Shown: one piece after another, positions 9,001-21,205 of the stretch
Numbering within the stretch: the stretch's first letter is position 1
Layout of the letters: every line of letters begins with the position of its first letter
Source: Doris montereyensis
Lineage: Eukaryota; Mollusca; Gastropoda; Nudibranchia; Dorididae
Assembly: GCA_037039925.1 (NCBI GenBank)
Contig: JAXRKP010000061.1
Span: forward strand, 2,501-66,500
Direction of reading: 5' to 3'
DNA: 64,000 nt
The notes under the pieces: model-generated
Seen by the model: only the letters and a program-made list of their open reading frames with translations
The model's database searches: none
What the model was told of the DNA's origin: nothing
Made by a program: the position numbers and the translations under genes

Positions 9001-9354
9001 TATTATTCTGTTTTTCCTTTAGTTCTGTTGTTGTTGTTTTGTTTTTTGTCGATCCATGAGTTGTTTTTGGGTTTTTTTGTCGACCCATGAGTTGTTTTTA
9101 AACCGTTAACGTAAATTTGTAAATGACTGATACTTACCAAGTAAGTTCACAGTACGTGGATTGTTAATTTTTGACCAATTGGTATCATGTATTGGGATTC
9201 ATTTTTGATTCCATGATTATCACGTGCAAATGAATATTTTCAAACCTAGGCTCAGTATAAAAGATCCAATCACTATTATTTGAAACATATTTTACTGAAC
9301 TCGTAATGTGAAAAACGCGAATGTATTCTTTTTTACAGAAAATTGTCGCTATAG
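9001..9354. other. likely 5' flank of the Tc1-like remnant
   Basis: A short imperfect duplication (TTTTGTCGACCCATGAGTTG type) occurs twice near 9045-9100. The rest is AT-rich and may be the non-coding start of the Tc1-like element, but no inverted end was found. Confidence 0.35.
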
Positions 9355-9519
9355 TTGTCATTGAGATGCCAAATTTGCAATTTCAAGAAGTGGCAAGTGG
9401 TTGGCATGCTGCGGTTTGGAATAGCGACCAGAGATGTTTCAAGACATTTCAACTGTCACCATTCCACCATAGTGAGACATATAGTTTTTCTACAGTTCGG
9501 CCGAACAGGAAAGGATGGC
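9355..9519 (+). pseudogene. Tc1/mariner transposase, N-terminal helix-turn-helix part
   Basis: The frame reads WQVVGMLRFGIATRDVSRHF and then NCHHSTIVRHI, ending in QFGRTGKD. This is the paired-like DNA-binding start of Tc1-type transposases (a G-M-x-x-x-G-x-S/T-x-R-x-V-A helix, then S-T-V/I-x-R). It breaks off where piggyBac-like sequence begins. The matching downstream part reappears at 10300-10440, so the two pieces probably came from one Tc1 copy split by a later event. Confidence 0.65.
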
Positions 9520-10190
9520 CTCTCCCAAAGGACAGCAAGCAGAAGTCAGGAGAGGTCGGGATGAAACAGAAGGGCATGCTGGTGGCAATTCAGTGCACAG
9601 ATAAAAGGCAGGTTCATGTCATGTCGACAAACTGCGACTCGGAAATGATGACAGTGGAGCGTCGTTCGAAGCATGGCATCGTCAACGTCAACATCCTCGC
9701 TCAATTGAATCGTATAACGGAGCAATGTTTGGAGTTGATCTCAGCTATCAACACCTCTTGTATTACCCTGTTGGCCGTCCAGGGACCAAATGGTGGCGGT
9801 ATTTATTCAATTACCTTCTCCAGGTTTCTATCGTGAATGCTTTTCAACTCATGAAAAAAGTCCGCACCAATGATGGCCGCTTCACTACCTCACAAAACCA
9901 TCTCCTTTTCCAAACTGAGCTGGTGAATGCTCTGATCTTCCCAGGCTCAACTTGCAGCCAGAAGAAACTTTCCTGATGCACCATCCATTCAGGGCACAAC
10001 AAGGGCACACTGTGCCGAACACTCCCTTAGTAAAATATCTGGCCGCAAAAGGCGGTGTTTTTTCAATGTACCAAGGAGGGCACCAAGATATCAAGTGGCC
10101 ATACCAGGGAAACAACAACCGGATGCCACCTGTGTAATGTACACCTTCATGGTGGAGACTGTTACTCAAAGTTTCATGAACATTTAAGGA
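9520..10190 (+). pseudogene. piggyBac-type transposase, C-terminal part
   Basis: Frames carry KRQVHVMSTNCDSEMMTVER, then after a shift FGVDLSYQHLLYYPVGRPGT with KWWRYLFNYLLQVSIVNAF. These match the end of the DDE_Tnp_1_7 domain: G-V-D-x-x-D-x-x-x-x-Y, then G-R-x-x-x-K-W-W-R-x-x-F. A later frame gives GHTRETTTGCHLCNVHLHGG, the Cys/His-rich C-terminal finger that binds the element ends. The N-terminal two thirds, with the first catalytic Asp residues, are missing. The residue normally the third Asp (G-V-D) is visible. At least three frame breaks make it inactive. Confidence 0.8.
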
Positions 10191-10299
10191 ACTGAGATTA
10201 TAATATTTTGTGTTTTTCAATTATCGTTTTTCAAATTTTTGTTCGAAGTTCATTACAGTTATTGAGTTATAATCTAAAAGTATTCATTTTCTGAAAGCT

Positions 10300-10440
10300 T
10301 GTTCTGTTCTCCATTCTGCCGATAGAAGAATTCGAGTCTGGCGCCGTCCAATGGAGCGATATGCAAATGTGTGTGTCATACAACACAACGGGTATGGAGT
10401 AGGAAGCGTTCATGTGTGGGGTGGATTTTCGTTACAGACA
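10300..10440 (+). pseudogene. Tc1/mariner transposase, middle part
   Basis: The frame reads DRRIRVWRRPMERYANVCV and then GVGSVHVWGGFS. This is the D-G-R-x-x-V-W-R-R ... G-S-V-M-V-W-G-G region of Tc1-family DDE domains. It is on the same strand as 9355-9519 and about 780 bases further on, with piggyBac sequence between. Catalytic Asp and Glu residues further downstream were not found. Confidence 0.7.
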
Positions 10441-12159
10441 AAACTGATATTTCTAGCCCTCTCACTGAATGAGAAAACAAAAAAGGCGTTATCTTCTATT
10501 TTATGTCCATGCACTTTTACTTCATAAAAACCTTCTACATTTCTATCTTTATTTTTTTCTTTCATGGTGGATTATGTATATTATAATATGTTCGTATATT
10601 ATTAATAGCCAACGGTTGAATTTTAGACAAAGAGTATAACGTTATATACGTAAGTGAAAAACCAGCAACCGACCCTGCCAGGATTTCAAATAATATGTTT
10701 ATCAGGAAAGTCAAGAAAAAGTCGTTGTCATGCAAGTATCATTATGAATGCAAAACATCAAATGCACTCAAATGTTTTCTACTAGCTTAATGGCAATGGC
10801 AATGTCAATAAGCAATTACGGAATATTTTCGACCAATTCAAAAAATCTAAAACTCATTCATTGTCGCCAAAACCACCGTAATGTCAAGTTCTACATCAGA
10901 AATAATCAAGAGCCATATTGTTTTTTACAACTATTGTAGATGTGGCCAGTAATTATATCGCGTTACGGCTAAAGAGTAAGCGTACGCCAGATTTTTTCTT
11001 TTGGCAACATTCCATATGTCCACTGTTATGAATGAACAATTTCAGGTTATTTTGTAGAAGTACAACTGTGAATACATATGTTTAGACAATTCACATGTTT
11101 ACGACTAACTACGTTGTCGATCCTATTATAAAAATATAAGTGTCCTTTTAGAATGGTGACAAATTATGACGTGTGTTTAATCTCTGATAGATATTATGTA
11201 TTTCTTCTTCTTTCGATGTCCACAGGGTTCCAATAGGTTCGTTGAGACATCTACTATAGTTCTGTAAAGCTTCTTGTTACATGTCCAGGTATTGTACAGT
11301 TAGCATAAACAAAATTGTGTTTATTATGAGTGTTAGATTAAGTTAAAACGTAAGGGTGTTGATCTCAATAGGAACAAATGGTCCCACACGCCGTACAATG
11401 GGAACTGATAAGAGAAGAAAGGAACGAATGGTTAGTATCTTCTTCTCCTCCTTCTTTGGCATTGTGTTCTTTATAAAATTCATGTGGGACACTGCAGTTT
11501 CAGGCTTTTAAAGCCATACCATAGCAAAAACCATTGTCTTCATTCATAAATCAAATGGCTGAATTATATATCTAGACTATATCAAATCCCCACCTTTTTA
11601 ACAAACTCCTATAAAAATAATAATAATAATAAAGAAGTGTGTCAAGCCTACAGTCTTTATTTGAAAATAGGTGTTGCTGGAGTTTTGCACAACAATAGAT
11701 ATCCATGTTAACTAAGGCTTTTTTGCAGTCAAGATCGTGTTCTCTTTTTTTCTTATTTTAACAAGAAATTCCTTTAAAGTTATTGAAACATATCGCTGAA
11801 GGTGGGCTAAGCCGCAGGACCTCCAACTGACCCTGAAAACCAGCTGAGGTCGTAAGCGACTTTGTCGCCGTTGCAAGAGCTCCTCTCGCAGCTCAAACGA
11901 TCCATACCCCATTAGAATGAAGAAGAAGACACTGTTATGAAATATCGAAATTTAAAGTTGGGATCAAATACCACACAAATATCTTTTTTTTTCTGATTCA
12001 GTAACAACCAGAGGTTTGATTCAGTATTATCAGACAATGGATTAGTTTTGCCAACATACAAGATTTTCCATATAGTTGAATTAAAATGTAGTTGCCATAT
12101 ATAATACTACGTTCAAATACTGAAAGCATATTGTTTTTGTAGAATATGCTAATTATGTA
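10441..12159. other. no gene recognised
   Basis: Mostly AT-rich. A stretch near 10880-10960 (TTCTACATCAGAAATAAT) resembles 32510-32590 and marks a shared interspersed repeat. A short AAT run lies at 11615-11632. A 66-codon minus frame at 11712-11912 has no known motif. The sequence CAATGGGAACTGATAAG near 11396 looks like a scrap of the RTE-like LINE 3' end. Confidence 0.4.
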
Positions 12160-12760
12160 CCATGAAACAAATTTTAGAATCATCGACAAAAACTGTACAG
12201 AAAATGTAAACTTTCAGGAAGATCATTAATATAAAAAAAGTGGTCCTAAGCCATTATCCTGTGGTACACCACTTTTTATAGGCCTAAATCCAGACATTTC
12301 TTGATAACTCTTTTCTGACCACGGTGGATAAAAGATTTAATCCATACATAAAGACTACCAATTATACCATGCCTTTAGTTTAAGAAACGATTTTTCGTGT
12401 GGCACAGAATCAAAAGCGTTGCGAAAGTCTAAGTATATGACATCGATATCGTGCCCATTGTCAATCAAATAAGTAAAATCCTCTATAACTTGTAACAAGT
12501 AAGTATTGTATGATCTTCTATTTTTTCAGAACCCATTTAACATGTTATGAAATTCAAGATAAAACATGATAGAATCGTTCAATATGGATTCAAATATCTT
12601 GCACAATATACAAGTTAAAGTAATTGGACGATAGTTTCATGCATCTGTTCAACTATCTTTCTTGAATATAACAGTGATATTATCCAGCCTCTATCAGCAG
12701 GAAGTACTTTAATTGATATCTTAAGGAAATAGACCCGTTGGACATAAAGACGAAAACGTT
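12160..12760 (-). pseudogene. LINE reverse transcriptase remnant (jockey/CR1-like)
   Basis: Minus-strand pieces read YLDFRNAFDSVPHEKSFL (motif A, with the catalytic Asp in D-F-R-x-A-F-D), GVPQDNGLGPL (motif B, G-x-P-Q-G-x-x-L-G-P) and YINDLPESL. Near 12177-12196 FVDDS stands for motif C with its two Asp. An upstream piece reads YRPITLTCILCKIFESIL. The motif order is right for non-LTR reverse transcriptase. Stops and shifts occur throughout. The domain differs from the RTE-like family elsewhere in the window. Confidence 0.75.
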
Positions 12761-12814
12761 CTTTGCTCCAGAAACGGCTCTCCATCATCGAATAAATTAT
12801 TTTGAAAAACATAA

Positions 12815-13035
12815 TTAAAAGTTCCTTCACGGCAATTACGGTTCCATATATCGGACCTTATCCTGGTTTCTGTAGCAAGTGATAGTATCCATTTGCACCT
12901 GGAGAGAGCGGGAAATCCGTGTTAAGCGTATTTCCAAATGAACACAATGTCGGATCTAGCTTTGCCAGGATTCGAACCCGGGACCTCATGATCTCAAGTC
13001 CGGCAGCCTAAGCACTCGGCCACCGACGCCACAAT
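12815..13035 (-). mobile_element. tRNA-derived SINE, family A, minus copy
   Basis: Read on the minus strand the head GGTGGCCGAGTGCTTAGG and GGGTTCGAATCC are near-perfect A and B boxes of a Leu/Ser-type tRNA. The body continues with the family A sequence seen at 32900, 41373, 59880 and 61800, ending in GAAGGAACTTTT at the low-coordinate side. The acceptor stem is not formed, so this is a SINE head and not a tRNA gene. Confidence 0.8.
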
Positions 13036-13649
13036 CATTTTAAAAACTGGATTTTAACAAACATTTTATCTACGAATTCATGGCTAGATGTTATGTCCAA
13101 ATCCCGGCACCGCTCAACGATAAGTCCAATGAATCTGTGAAGTTCAGCTAATTGGAACACTTCATTTCAGGCCCTGCTTGTTTTTTTTGTCTGATTAGTC
13201 ATTTGAATTAATCTTATATCTTTTCATTTCAGTTCATAACGAAAAGAATAATGGGGAAACAAAACGGAATAAGAAGAAGTGAACACTTAATGGTAATTCA
13301 TGCAGGAATGAAAAGAAAATCAAAATTGAAATGTTTGATAGCTGATTCAACTCATGTTTATTACATATTGTGTATTACAGCTCAACATGTCAACACAAAT
13401 TATTTCCCAACGTTCATACACGTGTTTTTGGCATTCCTGGCAGGTGTTGAATACGTTTCCACGACTCGAACACCTAATGCCAAAGATAACTAACCACATA
13501 CGTTACGATCAGCAAAGTAGCAATACTTTGTTTGGGGACTACACGGTGTGTGTGAGCGTTAAGGTAAGGACTCTCTAAGCACACCGGCGCTGTGGAGTGG
13601 AAATTAAAGAATGCTTTTGAGTGTAAGTATTTTACAAGTAGCAGTAATA
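13036..13649. other. no gene recognised
   Basis: Two overlapping plus frames of 80 and 74 codons (13251-13578) carry no known motif. Nothing else of note before the LINE. Confidence 0.4.
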
Positions 13650-15775
13650 GTTGTCAAATATACAAGACTAAATAAAGACAGGTGTGAAAAACCAATGGTA
13701 GACTACATAATAATTAGCAGCTCTCTTTGTTACAGTACATTGGATGCAAAGGAGCAGAAATATTTAATGATCATCACCTAGTGATTGCCAAAAATGAGAT
13801 TACTGGCGGAAGAAAACAAACAGAAACGGAAAGAAAAGAACGCTACTAAACTCAAAATAGAGGAACTAAACAAACCAATAGTAACACAGATATACCAATC
13901 TAGGATAAAAAGATTTATCAGTGAAATGTGGATGGATTTGAATGACAGCACAGTAGAAGAAATGTGGCAAATGTATAAAGAAACATTCCTCAGTTGTACT
14001 GAAGAGATCTGCATGCTAGGAAACAAATTAAAGGAGATAGGTAAAAGAACAGCATGGTGGAATAAGAATGTCAAGTCTAAGATTAAAAGAAAAAGAATGA
14101 TGCCTGGAAGAAATATTTGCAAAAGAGACCAGAGTATAGGATAGATTACGTGAATAAAGAACTATCGCCAAAGAGGAAGTGAGGAAAATAAAACAAGAAC
14201 AGCGGGAAGAGTATGGACAAAGACTTTAAGAAAGCTATCATTATCAAGGAAATCAAAAGCCGTTCTGGGGGGGGGGGATGAAGAGCATGAGAAGGACCAA
14301 AGCATGCCCGATACAACAAATTCAGAATGCTAAAGGAGAAATAATGAAAGAACACAACCGAATCATGGAAACGTTCAACAACTACCTAATCCCTCCAGAA
14401 CACATATGAAACAAGGAGTAAAGATCAGAGGGAGACAGCTGAGGATGTAGATATATCAATGGAAGAAATTCAAACAAACATGAGAAAACTAAAATTAGGA
14501 AAAAGCCCCAAGAACAGATCAAGTTCATCCAGAAATTATTAAAACCAACAGAGAGAGGCAGACAAACTGCTACATGCAATATGCCAACAACCATGGAGGT
14601 CCAAACATGTGTCAGACGACTGGAAAAAGAGAACGGTAGTAACAATACATAAGAAAGGATCAACTATGGAATGCTCAAACTATAGAGAGCTATCACTACT
14701 TAGCGTACCAGGAAAAGTGTATGCCAGGATTCAGGAAATGAGACTAAGGAAAGAGTAGAGGATCAGATTGAAGAACACCAGAGTGGATTTAGCTCAGTAA
14801 GAAGTGTACAAGACCACATAATTTACAATTAGACAAATAATTAAAACGTGCCTTGAGAGAAGCATTGACTTGCATCTATGTTTTATTGACATTTGACGGT
14901 GAAGAGAAACTAAGGCATTCCTTAAAAGAATTCAATGTAGAGCAAAATTTAGTAGAAGCCATTAACAGTTTTTACAATAAACAAAACATGTGCAGTGAGA
15001 ATAGCTGGAAACATATCTGAAAAATTAGAAGTAGATGTAGGAGTAAGACAGGGTTGTAACCTAAGTCTTCCTTTTGTTTTATCACATTTATGGATTCAGT
15101 CATAAAGGCATCCTCAAAAATGAAGAAAATGAATGTAGGTATGTGGAAGCTCAAACCAATAAATGTAGCAATGCTTTTATTTGCTGATGATTTAGTTATG
15201 TTTGGAAAATCAGAAAGTGACCTTCAGTCGAATATCAACATGATGAACAATGAACTAAATAAAAAGAGGAATAAGGTAAATGCAATAAACACCAAAACAA
15301 TGCTAGTAACTAGAGAAGCTAAATCACAAAATGTTAAATTGGGCAGGGAGAAATATGGACCTTAGACAGTAGAGAATACAGTAGAGTACAGGCAGCCGAA
15401 ATGAAATATCTAAGAAGAATAGTAAGGAAAACTAAAAGAGACAAAATTAGAAACACAACAATAAGAGAACAAACCAAAGCAGATAGCATAAAAACTAAGA
15501 TAGAAATGAATCAACCCAAATGGTTTAGGCATGTTAACAGAATGAATGACAATAGGATAGCTAAATCAGTATACAGTGCTAAAACTCAAGGTAAAAGACC
15601 AAAAGGCAGACCTCGGAGAAATTGAGAAGATAGAAAAGAGGCATTGACGCAAAGAAATTTAACTTTCACGGAAGGAAACAGAAAATGTCAGGACAGGCAG
15701 CCTGGAGAAAGATCATTTCGGGCATCTATACCCATACACTGGAAGGTAGAATGGAACTGATAAAGAAAGAAAGAA
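13650..15775 (+). mobile_element. RTE-like LINE, 5'-truncated and internally deleted
   Basis: The sequence runs parallel to the copies at 35552-38717 and 52985-55330. Pieces include [20 protein letters not shown], then a linker, then [20 protein letters not shown] and LLFADDLVMFGKSESD, the F-A-D-D catalytic box of reverse transcriptase. About 200 bases between the LKLGRE and WTLDS regions are missing near 15350. The C-terminal part reads [20 protein letters not shown] and [10 protein letters not shown]. The 3' end is the family tail GGAACTGATAAAGAAAG. The endonuclease is absent. Many frame breaks. Confidence 0.85.
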
Positions 15776-16095
15776 GAAACAATAAGAGATCAAACCAAAG
15801 TAGATGGGCATAAAACCTAAGGTTGAAACAAATCAATTCAGATGATTTGGGCATGTGAACAGAACAAATGACAATAGAATAGCTAAATTAGTATACAGTG
15901 CTAAAGCCCAAGATAAAAGACTAAAGGCAAGCCTCGAAAGAGTGGGAAGAAGATATAAAGAGGCATTAAAGTATAAAAATTTCGCTTTTTTTTAAGAAAG
16001 AAGAAAATGCCAGGACCAGGCATCCTGGAGAAAGGTCATCTCGGGCATCTGAACCCATACACCGAAACGTAGAATGGGAACTGATAAAGAAAGAA
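15776..16095 (+). mobile_element. second RTE-like LINE 3' end, in tandem
   Basis: Directly after the previous tail a second, more diverged 3' end starts (GAGATCAAACCAAAGTAG, then GGCATGTGAACAGAACAAAT) and runs to its own GGGAACTGATAAAGAAAG tail. The two 3' ends are in the same direction with no spacer. It is followed within 80 bases by a long GTA microsatellite. Confidence 0.75.
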
Positions 16096-16170
16096 AGAAA
16101 GCAATAATAGTAGTCATAGCAGCACAGTATTATTATTATCATCATTAATATTAGTAGTAATAGTATTCGT

Positions 16171-16925
<755 letters not shown>

Positions 16926-17859
16926 AAATTATAGTGAAGGCAACAATGTAAGGACAATGACAGACAAGTGCAAAATAATTCCTTTGTATTCATCAATACT
17001 TACGGATTGCGCCTAGCGAAAAGGGCGAAACAGGCAGCCAGAATGAAAAAGCAAGAACTTGGGTGGCTTTCATCTTTGCAGGTCTTTTGAAATCAAGAAA
17101 GATAAGAAGACGATGAGCGAACGACCGATATTTAATCAGTGTGTGGTCTTTACTGTGCATGACAGGGGTTTATATTTTCCAAAGCCCTGACTTTCCAGAT
17201 ATTCGGTTCCCCGAGTTTGCAATGATACCATAATGATCAGGATGTTTATCACTAGAATGACATGGTATTTTTCTCCCTTGCTGCAAATAATTGTTTCTAC
17301 TTGCATTATGCGAAGAATTGTAACAGATTCAAATTGTATTTACTTGTGAGTTACCGAAGGTGCCTAATCTTGAAACTATCTGTTTAAGTGTGCGTGTGTG
17401 GGTAGGAGGGGGGGGACAAGTGGGTGTGTAAGCGCGTCAGTACTTGTATTTGAATTTATTATATTATGTCGATTTAATTGCATACAGTATTCGTTTACAA
17501 CATAACATGCTTTTAAGATTAATCTACGTAAATGAGGGTTTTAATGTTTATCCCGTAGGAGACGTTTCAACGATATAAGTAAGGATTAACTTTTCGTTCT
17601 ATTTGAATTGTAAGGCCATACCTATGTTCTCACCCATTCAGTCCCAAAAATTAGACCTTAACTTTGAACGAAGACAGCGTTGTCAGGTTTGTTTTTCTTT
17701 AACCAGTATGATGTATCCAAGTAAACCAGTAGTAGGCCTACGAAAGATGAAAGCGCAAAAGACGTCAGAAGAAAATTAAATGTAAAAAAACAGTGAAAGG
17801 TAAAGGAGGTGAAGAATGTAATGAAGACTGCAAGACAGAACGAGACTAATAATGGGATG
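16926..17859. other. no gene recognised
   Basis: Single-copy looking sequence. A short G9 run lies near 17410. I see no exon or repeat signature. Confidence 0.4.
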
Positions 17860-18890
17860 TGCCCCTCTCATTTCATTATTCGCAGCCGTTATGTTGAAAC
17901 TATATATATGATTGTATGGTGTACCATATACGCTGTTCATACCCAACTTTATTACAAGAATGTTTTCCATCGGATCTTTCCATTTTGCGATTGACATTGA
18001 AAACTGCTACCTCTGTCAAATCATGGATGAAAAGAAATGAATTGAAGTTAAACGACGTTAAAACTGAGGTTCTTCTTGTTCCTCTGAGTCGATTCTCAAA
18101 ATGATTGGCATCTAGATATATCTCCATCCCAGGTATTAGCGCTCCTTTTTCGAAAAAGGAAAATTAGGCGTCTTTCTTGGACAGCAGTCTTTCAATAGAT
18201 TTTCAAATAAATCACGTACATGACAAACATTGCTGGTTTTGAGCTCTGAAAATATCACAAATGAAATCACTGGTATCATCCTTTGGATTTTGTCACGGCT
18301 TGATTACTGCCATTCGTTATTAGCCGGTCTCACATATGGATAAATTAAGAAACATCGGAGAGTGCAAAATAACCCAGCTAGGCTAGTATTTGGGAAATCC
18401 GGATTTGACATAAGCACACAAGAAATGTTAGAGCCCTCCGTTGGTTACCAATAAAAGCTAGGAGTGAATACAAAGTATATGTTACAATTCTTTGGAGTCT
18501 ACCGCCCCTTTGTATATTCAAGAAGTGATTAACTCATAATAATATATACACAAGGACTTAAAGATCTCAAAATCATAAATTTATGTGTTGTACCCAAAAC
18601 CAAGCTCAAACATTTTGGAGATAGATGTTTCGAAAAATTAGCCCTTCTTGTTTGGAACTCTCTTCCACCATCTGTGAGATTTGCAACAAGCGTTGCTACT
18701 TTAAAAAAAAAACATTTAAAGACCCATTTTTTTCAAGAAATATTTGTTTTAACATGTCATGATTTTTTTAATGATATTATTATTATATTATGTATAAGTA
18801 CATATGACATTGTGACAGTTGTTTTGGGTGATTGTGGTATGTCAGATTGAAAAGCGCCTTGAGACTTTGGTATTATTATTACTGTCTTCC
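17860..18890 (+). mobile_element. CR1-like LINE 3' part
   Basis: A degraded Y-A-D-D-T-Q-L-Y box appears as YAVHTQLYY near 17925. It is followed by TSVKSWMKRNELKLNDVKTE and, after breaks, LDYCHSLLAGL-like and ARLVFGKS-like pieces, a W-L-P region, and LVWNSLPPSVRFATSVATFK near the C-terminus. This is the thumb and C-terminal order of CR1-type ORF2. The 3' end AAGCGCCTTGAGACTTTGG plus a short ATT repeat is the usual CR1 tail. Upstream palm motifs and the endonuclease are missing. Confidence 0.75.
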
Positions 18891-18893
18891 TCA

Positions 18894-18927
<34 letters not shown>

Positions 18928-18935
18928 CATTAGTA
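18891..18935. repeat. (ATT)n tail of the CR1-like LINE
   Basis: ATT repeats begin just after the conserved CR1 3' end and probably grew from its short tail repeat. Confidence 0.85.
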
Positions 18936-19019
18936 GTAAGTTAATGTAATGACACAAGATGGCATGAAAGCCCCATAGGAACAAAGACGAGACAAACACA
19001 AGAAATAGACAGAAAAAAA

Positions 19020-19115
19020 TCCTGACCACCATGGGGATCGAACCCGCGACCTCTGCGTCGGCACCCATCGCCTCGCCGTGAAAAGAAAGCGTGCTCCCAA
19101 CCGAGCTAACTAAGC
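19020..19115 (-). mobile_element. tRNA-like SINE head, family C
   Basis: On the minus strand AGCTTAGTTAGCTCGGTTGG forms an A box and GGGTTCGATCCCC a B box. An unusually long middle of about 35 bases separates them, and no acceptor stem pairs, so it is not a working tRNA gene. It does not match families A or B. Confidence 0.6.
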
Positions 19116-19121
19116 TCCAAG

Positions 19122-19633
19122 CTCTAGTAGTTTTTCATGCTTTTTATGCATTAGGAGGCCTATTCCTGCTCTAGCTCTATCTTTGACATCTATTCCTGAG
19201 AAGAGTAAAGTATGATTTGGTCCCACATTCTATTCCTTGTCCTTTTTTCTTTGTTTCTGTAATGGCCGAAATGTCTACTTGAATTTTTCCATTTCTTCAA
19301 CTAATTCTAACATTCCGTGTTTCAAAAATCACAGTCCATCTTCGTATCCATTTTCGTCGTTGAAAGGCCTTGTTATTGTATGCCGCGGTTAACTCCCTTA
19401 GCCTTTGGTCATTCAAGACCAGCCTGCAAGGCAACAGGTTCTTATTTTCTGCCAGGATCAACTCCCTAAGCCGTTTGTCAGTCAAGACCGACCTGCAAGG
19501 CAGCAGGTTGTTTTCTGTCAGGGTTACCTCCCTTAGCCTTTGCTCAGCCAAGACCAAGGCAGCAGGAGACTCGTGGAGGATGGGATCATCTACTCTCCGT
19601 ACAGGTGTTTACCTGTCCACTGCCCGGTATATA
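19122..19633 (-). mobile_element. RTE-like LINE 5' end with endonuclease start
   Basis: Read on the minus strand this is the 5' untranslated region with three tandem monomers, then a degraded endonuclease start (the family's G-T-W-N-V box appears as ETRNV) and about 200 more bases that match 38220-38460. It stops abruptly at 19122. A plus-strand 3' end of the same family lies 190 bases to the right, so the two pieces point away from a common centre. Confidence 0.75.
19393..19560 (-). repeat. three 66-69 bp tandem monomers in the LINE 5' region
   Basis: The landmark CTCCCT(T/A)AG recurs at 19393, 19462 and 19528, spacing 69 and 66. On the minus strand the array is one open frame with repeats such as QRLREVTLTENNLLPCRSV and KRLRELILAENKNLLPCRLV. 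The same monomer occurs about twice at 48060-48160, about once near 38640, and is missing from 52985. Confidence 0.85.
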
Positions 19634-19825
19634 GCAAATGTTGACCTATATTTGGCATTCGAGGTCACGATATACTGGCGGTAGTCCAATGTAGGTCAAA
19701 ATTTGTATCATTACACTCCTTATCATCATGAACTTTCATTAGCAGAACAATACAATCAAAATAAGATATTATGGAAAGATCCAGTAAGTCGGTGAGAAAA
19801 AAAACAAAATCTCAAATGAATAATA

Positions 19826-20095
19826 AAAGACTAAGATTGAAATAAATCGGGCATGTTAACAGAATGAATGGCAATAGCACAGCTAAATCAGTAAACAGTG
19901 CTAAAACGCAAGGTAAAAGATCAAAAGGCAGACCTCGGAGAAAGTGGGAAGAAGATATAAAAGAGGCATTAAAGCAAAGAAATTTAACTTTCACGGAAGA
20001 AAACAGAAAATGTCAGGACAGCCTGGAGAAAGATCATTTTGGGCCATCTAAACTTATACACCGGAAGGTAGAATGGGAGCTGATAAAGAAAGACG
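19826..20095 (+). mobile_element. RTE-like LINE 3' end fragment
   Basis: Encodes HVNRMNGNSTAKSVNSAKTQ and GRPRRKWEEDIKEALKQRNL, the ORF2 C-terminus, and ends GGGAGCTGATAAAGAAAG. It is truncated at the 5' side after about 270 bases. Confidence 0.85.
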
Positions 20096-20536
20096 GGCAT
20101 GTATGCACAATATAAGCAAGGAATAGCGTTATATGAATAAATACATAAAAAATTTTAAAAAAATTTAAATTCCTTAATTTAAATTTAGAATCTTTATCCA
20201 GATCTAGTATCTATTAGTATTACTAGGTCTCGAAATCTAGATCCAGATTGTATCGACACTTTCATATCTAGATACAGTCTAGCTTCTGGTCTAGATCTGC
20301 TAACAGATAGTAATATATGCCAACATAAACGGGCCGGGTTCAAAAGGCCGCTGATACACATTTCTTCCGCTCGATTATTTTCTTTTTAACCCTACAAATG
20401 AAGAGTAATATTAGTAATACAACGTATTTTCCAGTAACGAATCGTTATTTTCATCTTTGCATCACTGATAAAGCAGCTCAGGGAAGGGGGGATGGAGGGG
20501 GGGCTGAGAAATGTATTTCTACCACAAATGGGTCAG
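20096..20536. other. AT-rich DNA with TCTAGA-type palindromes
   Basis: From about 20190 to 20310 the sequence repeats variants of AGATCT and TCTAGA (for example AAATCTAGATCCAGATT). No gene seen. Confidence 0.5.
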
Positions 20537-20599
20537 ATCTCTCTCTCTCTCTCTTCTCGAGAGAGAGAGAGAGTAGAGAGAGAGAGGAGAGAGGAGAGG

Positions 20600-20648
<49 letters not shown>

Positions 20649-20666
20649 CCTCTCCCTCTCTCCTCT

Positions 20667-20707
<41 letters not shown>

Positions 20708-20747
20708 CCTCCCTCCCTCCCTCCCTCTCTCTCTCTCTCTCGGACAA

Positions 20748-20824
<77 letters not shown>

Positions 20825-21079
20825 GAGAGAGGGAGAGAGAGATAGATAGAGAGAGACAGACAGACAGACAGACAGAGAGAGACAGAGAGACAGACAGACA
20901 GGACAGACAGAGAGCAGAGACAGAGACTGAGAGACAGACACACAGACAGAGACAGAGTCGTGAGGTACAGATACAAGTACATAGGCAGACAAAGCAGACA
21001 GAGAGAGAACTGGATGGAGCATGAGAGAGACGGGAGCAGAGAGAGAGAGAGAAGGAGAGAGAGAGAGAGGATGAGAGAT

Positions 21080-21120
<41 letters not shown>

Positions 21121-21166
21121 GAGAGAGAGAGTAGAGAGGAGAGAGACGAGGATGAGAGCGAGGGAC

Positions 21167-21205
<39 letters not shown>

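Noticed and set aside
9885..10220. 111-codon minus frame
   Set aside because: It is the antisense of the piggyBac C-terminal finger.
12960..13030. tRNA-Leu-like gene on the minus strand
   Set aside because: A and B boxes are good but the acceptor stem does not pair, and the sequence continues into a SINE body shared by other copies.
19020..19115. tRNA gene on the minus strand
   Set aside because: The distance between A and B boxes is too long and no cloverleaf closes; treated as a SINE head.
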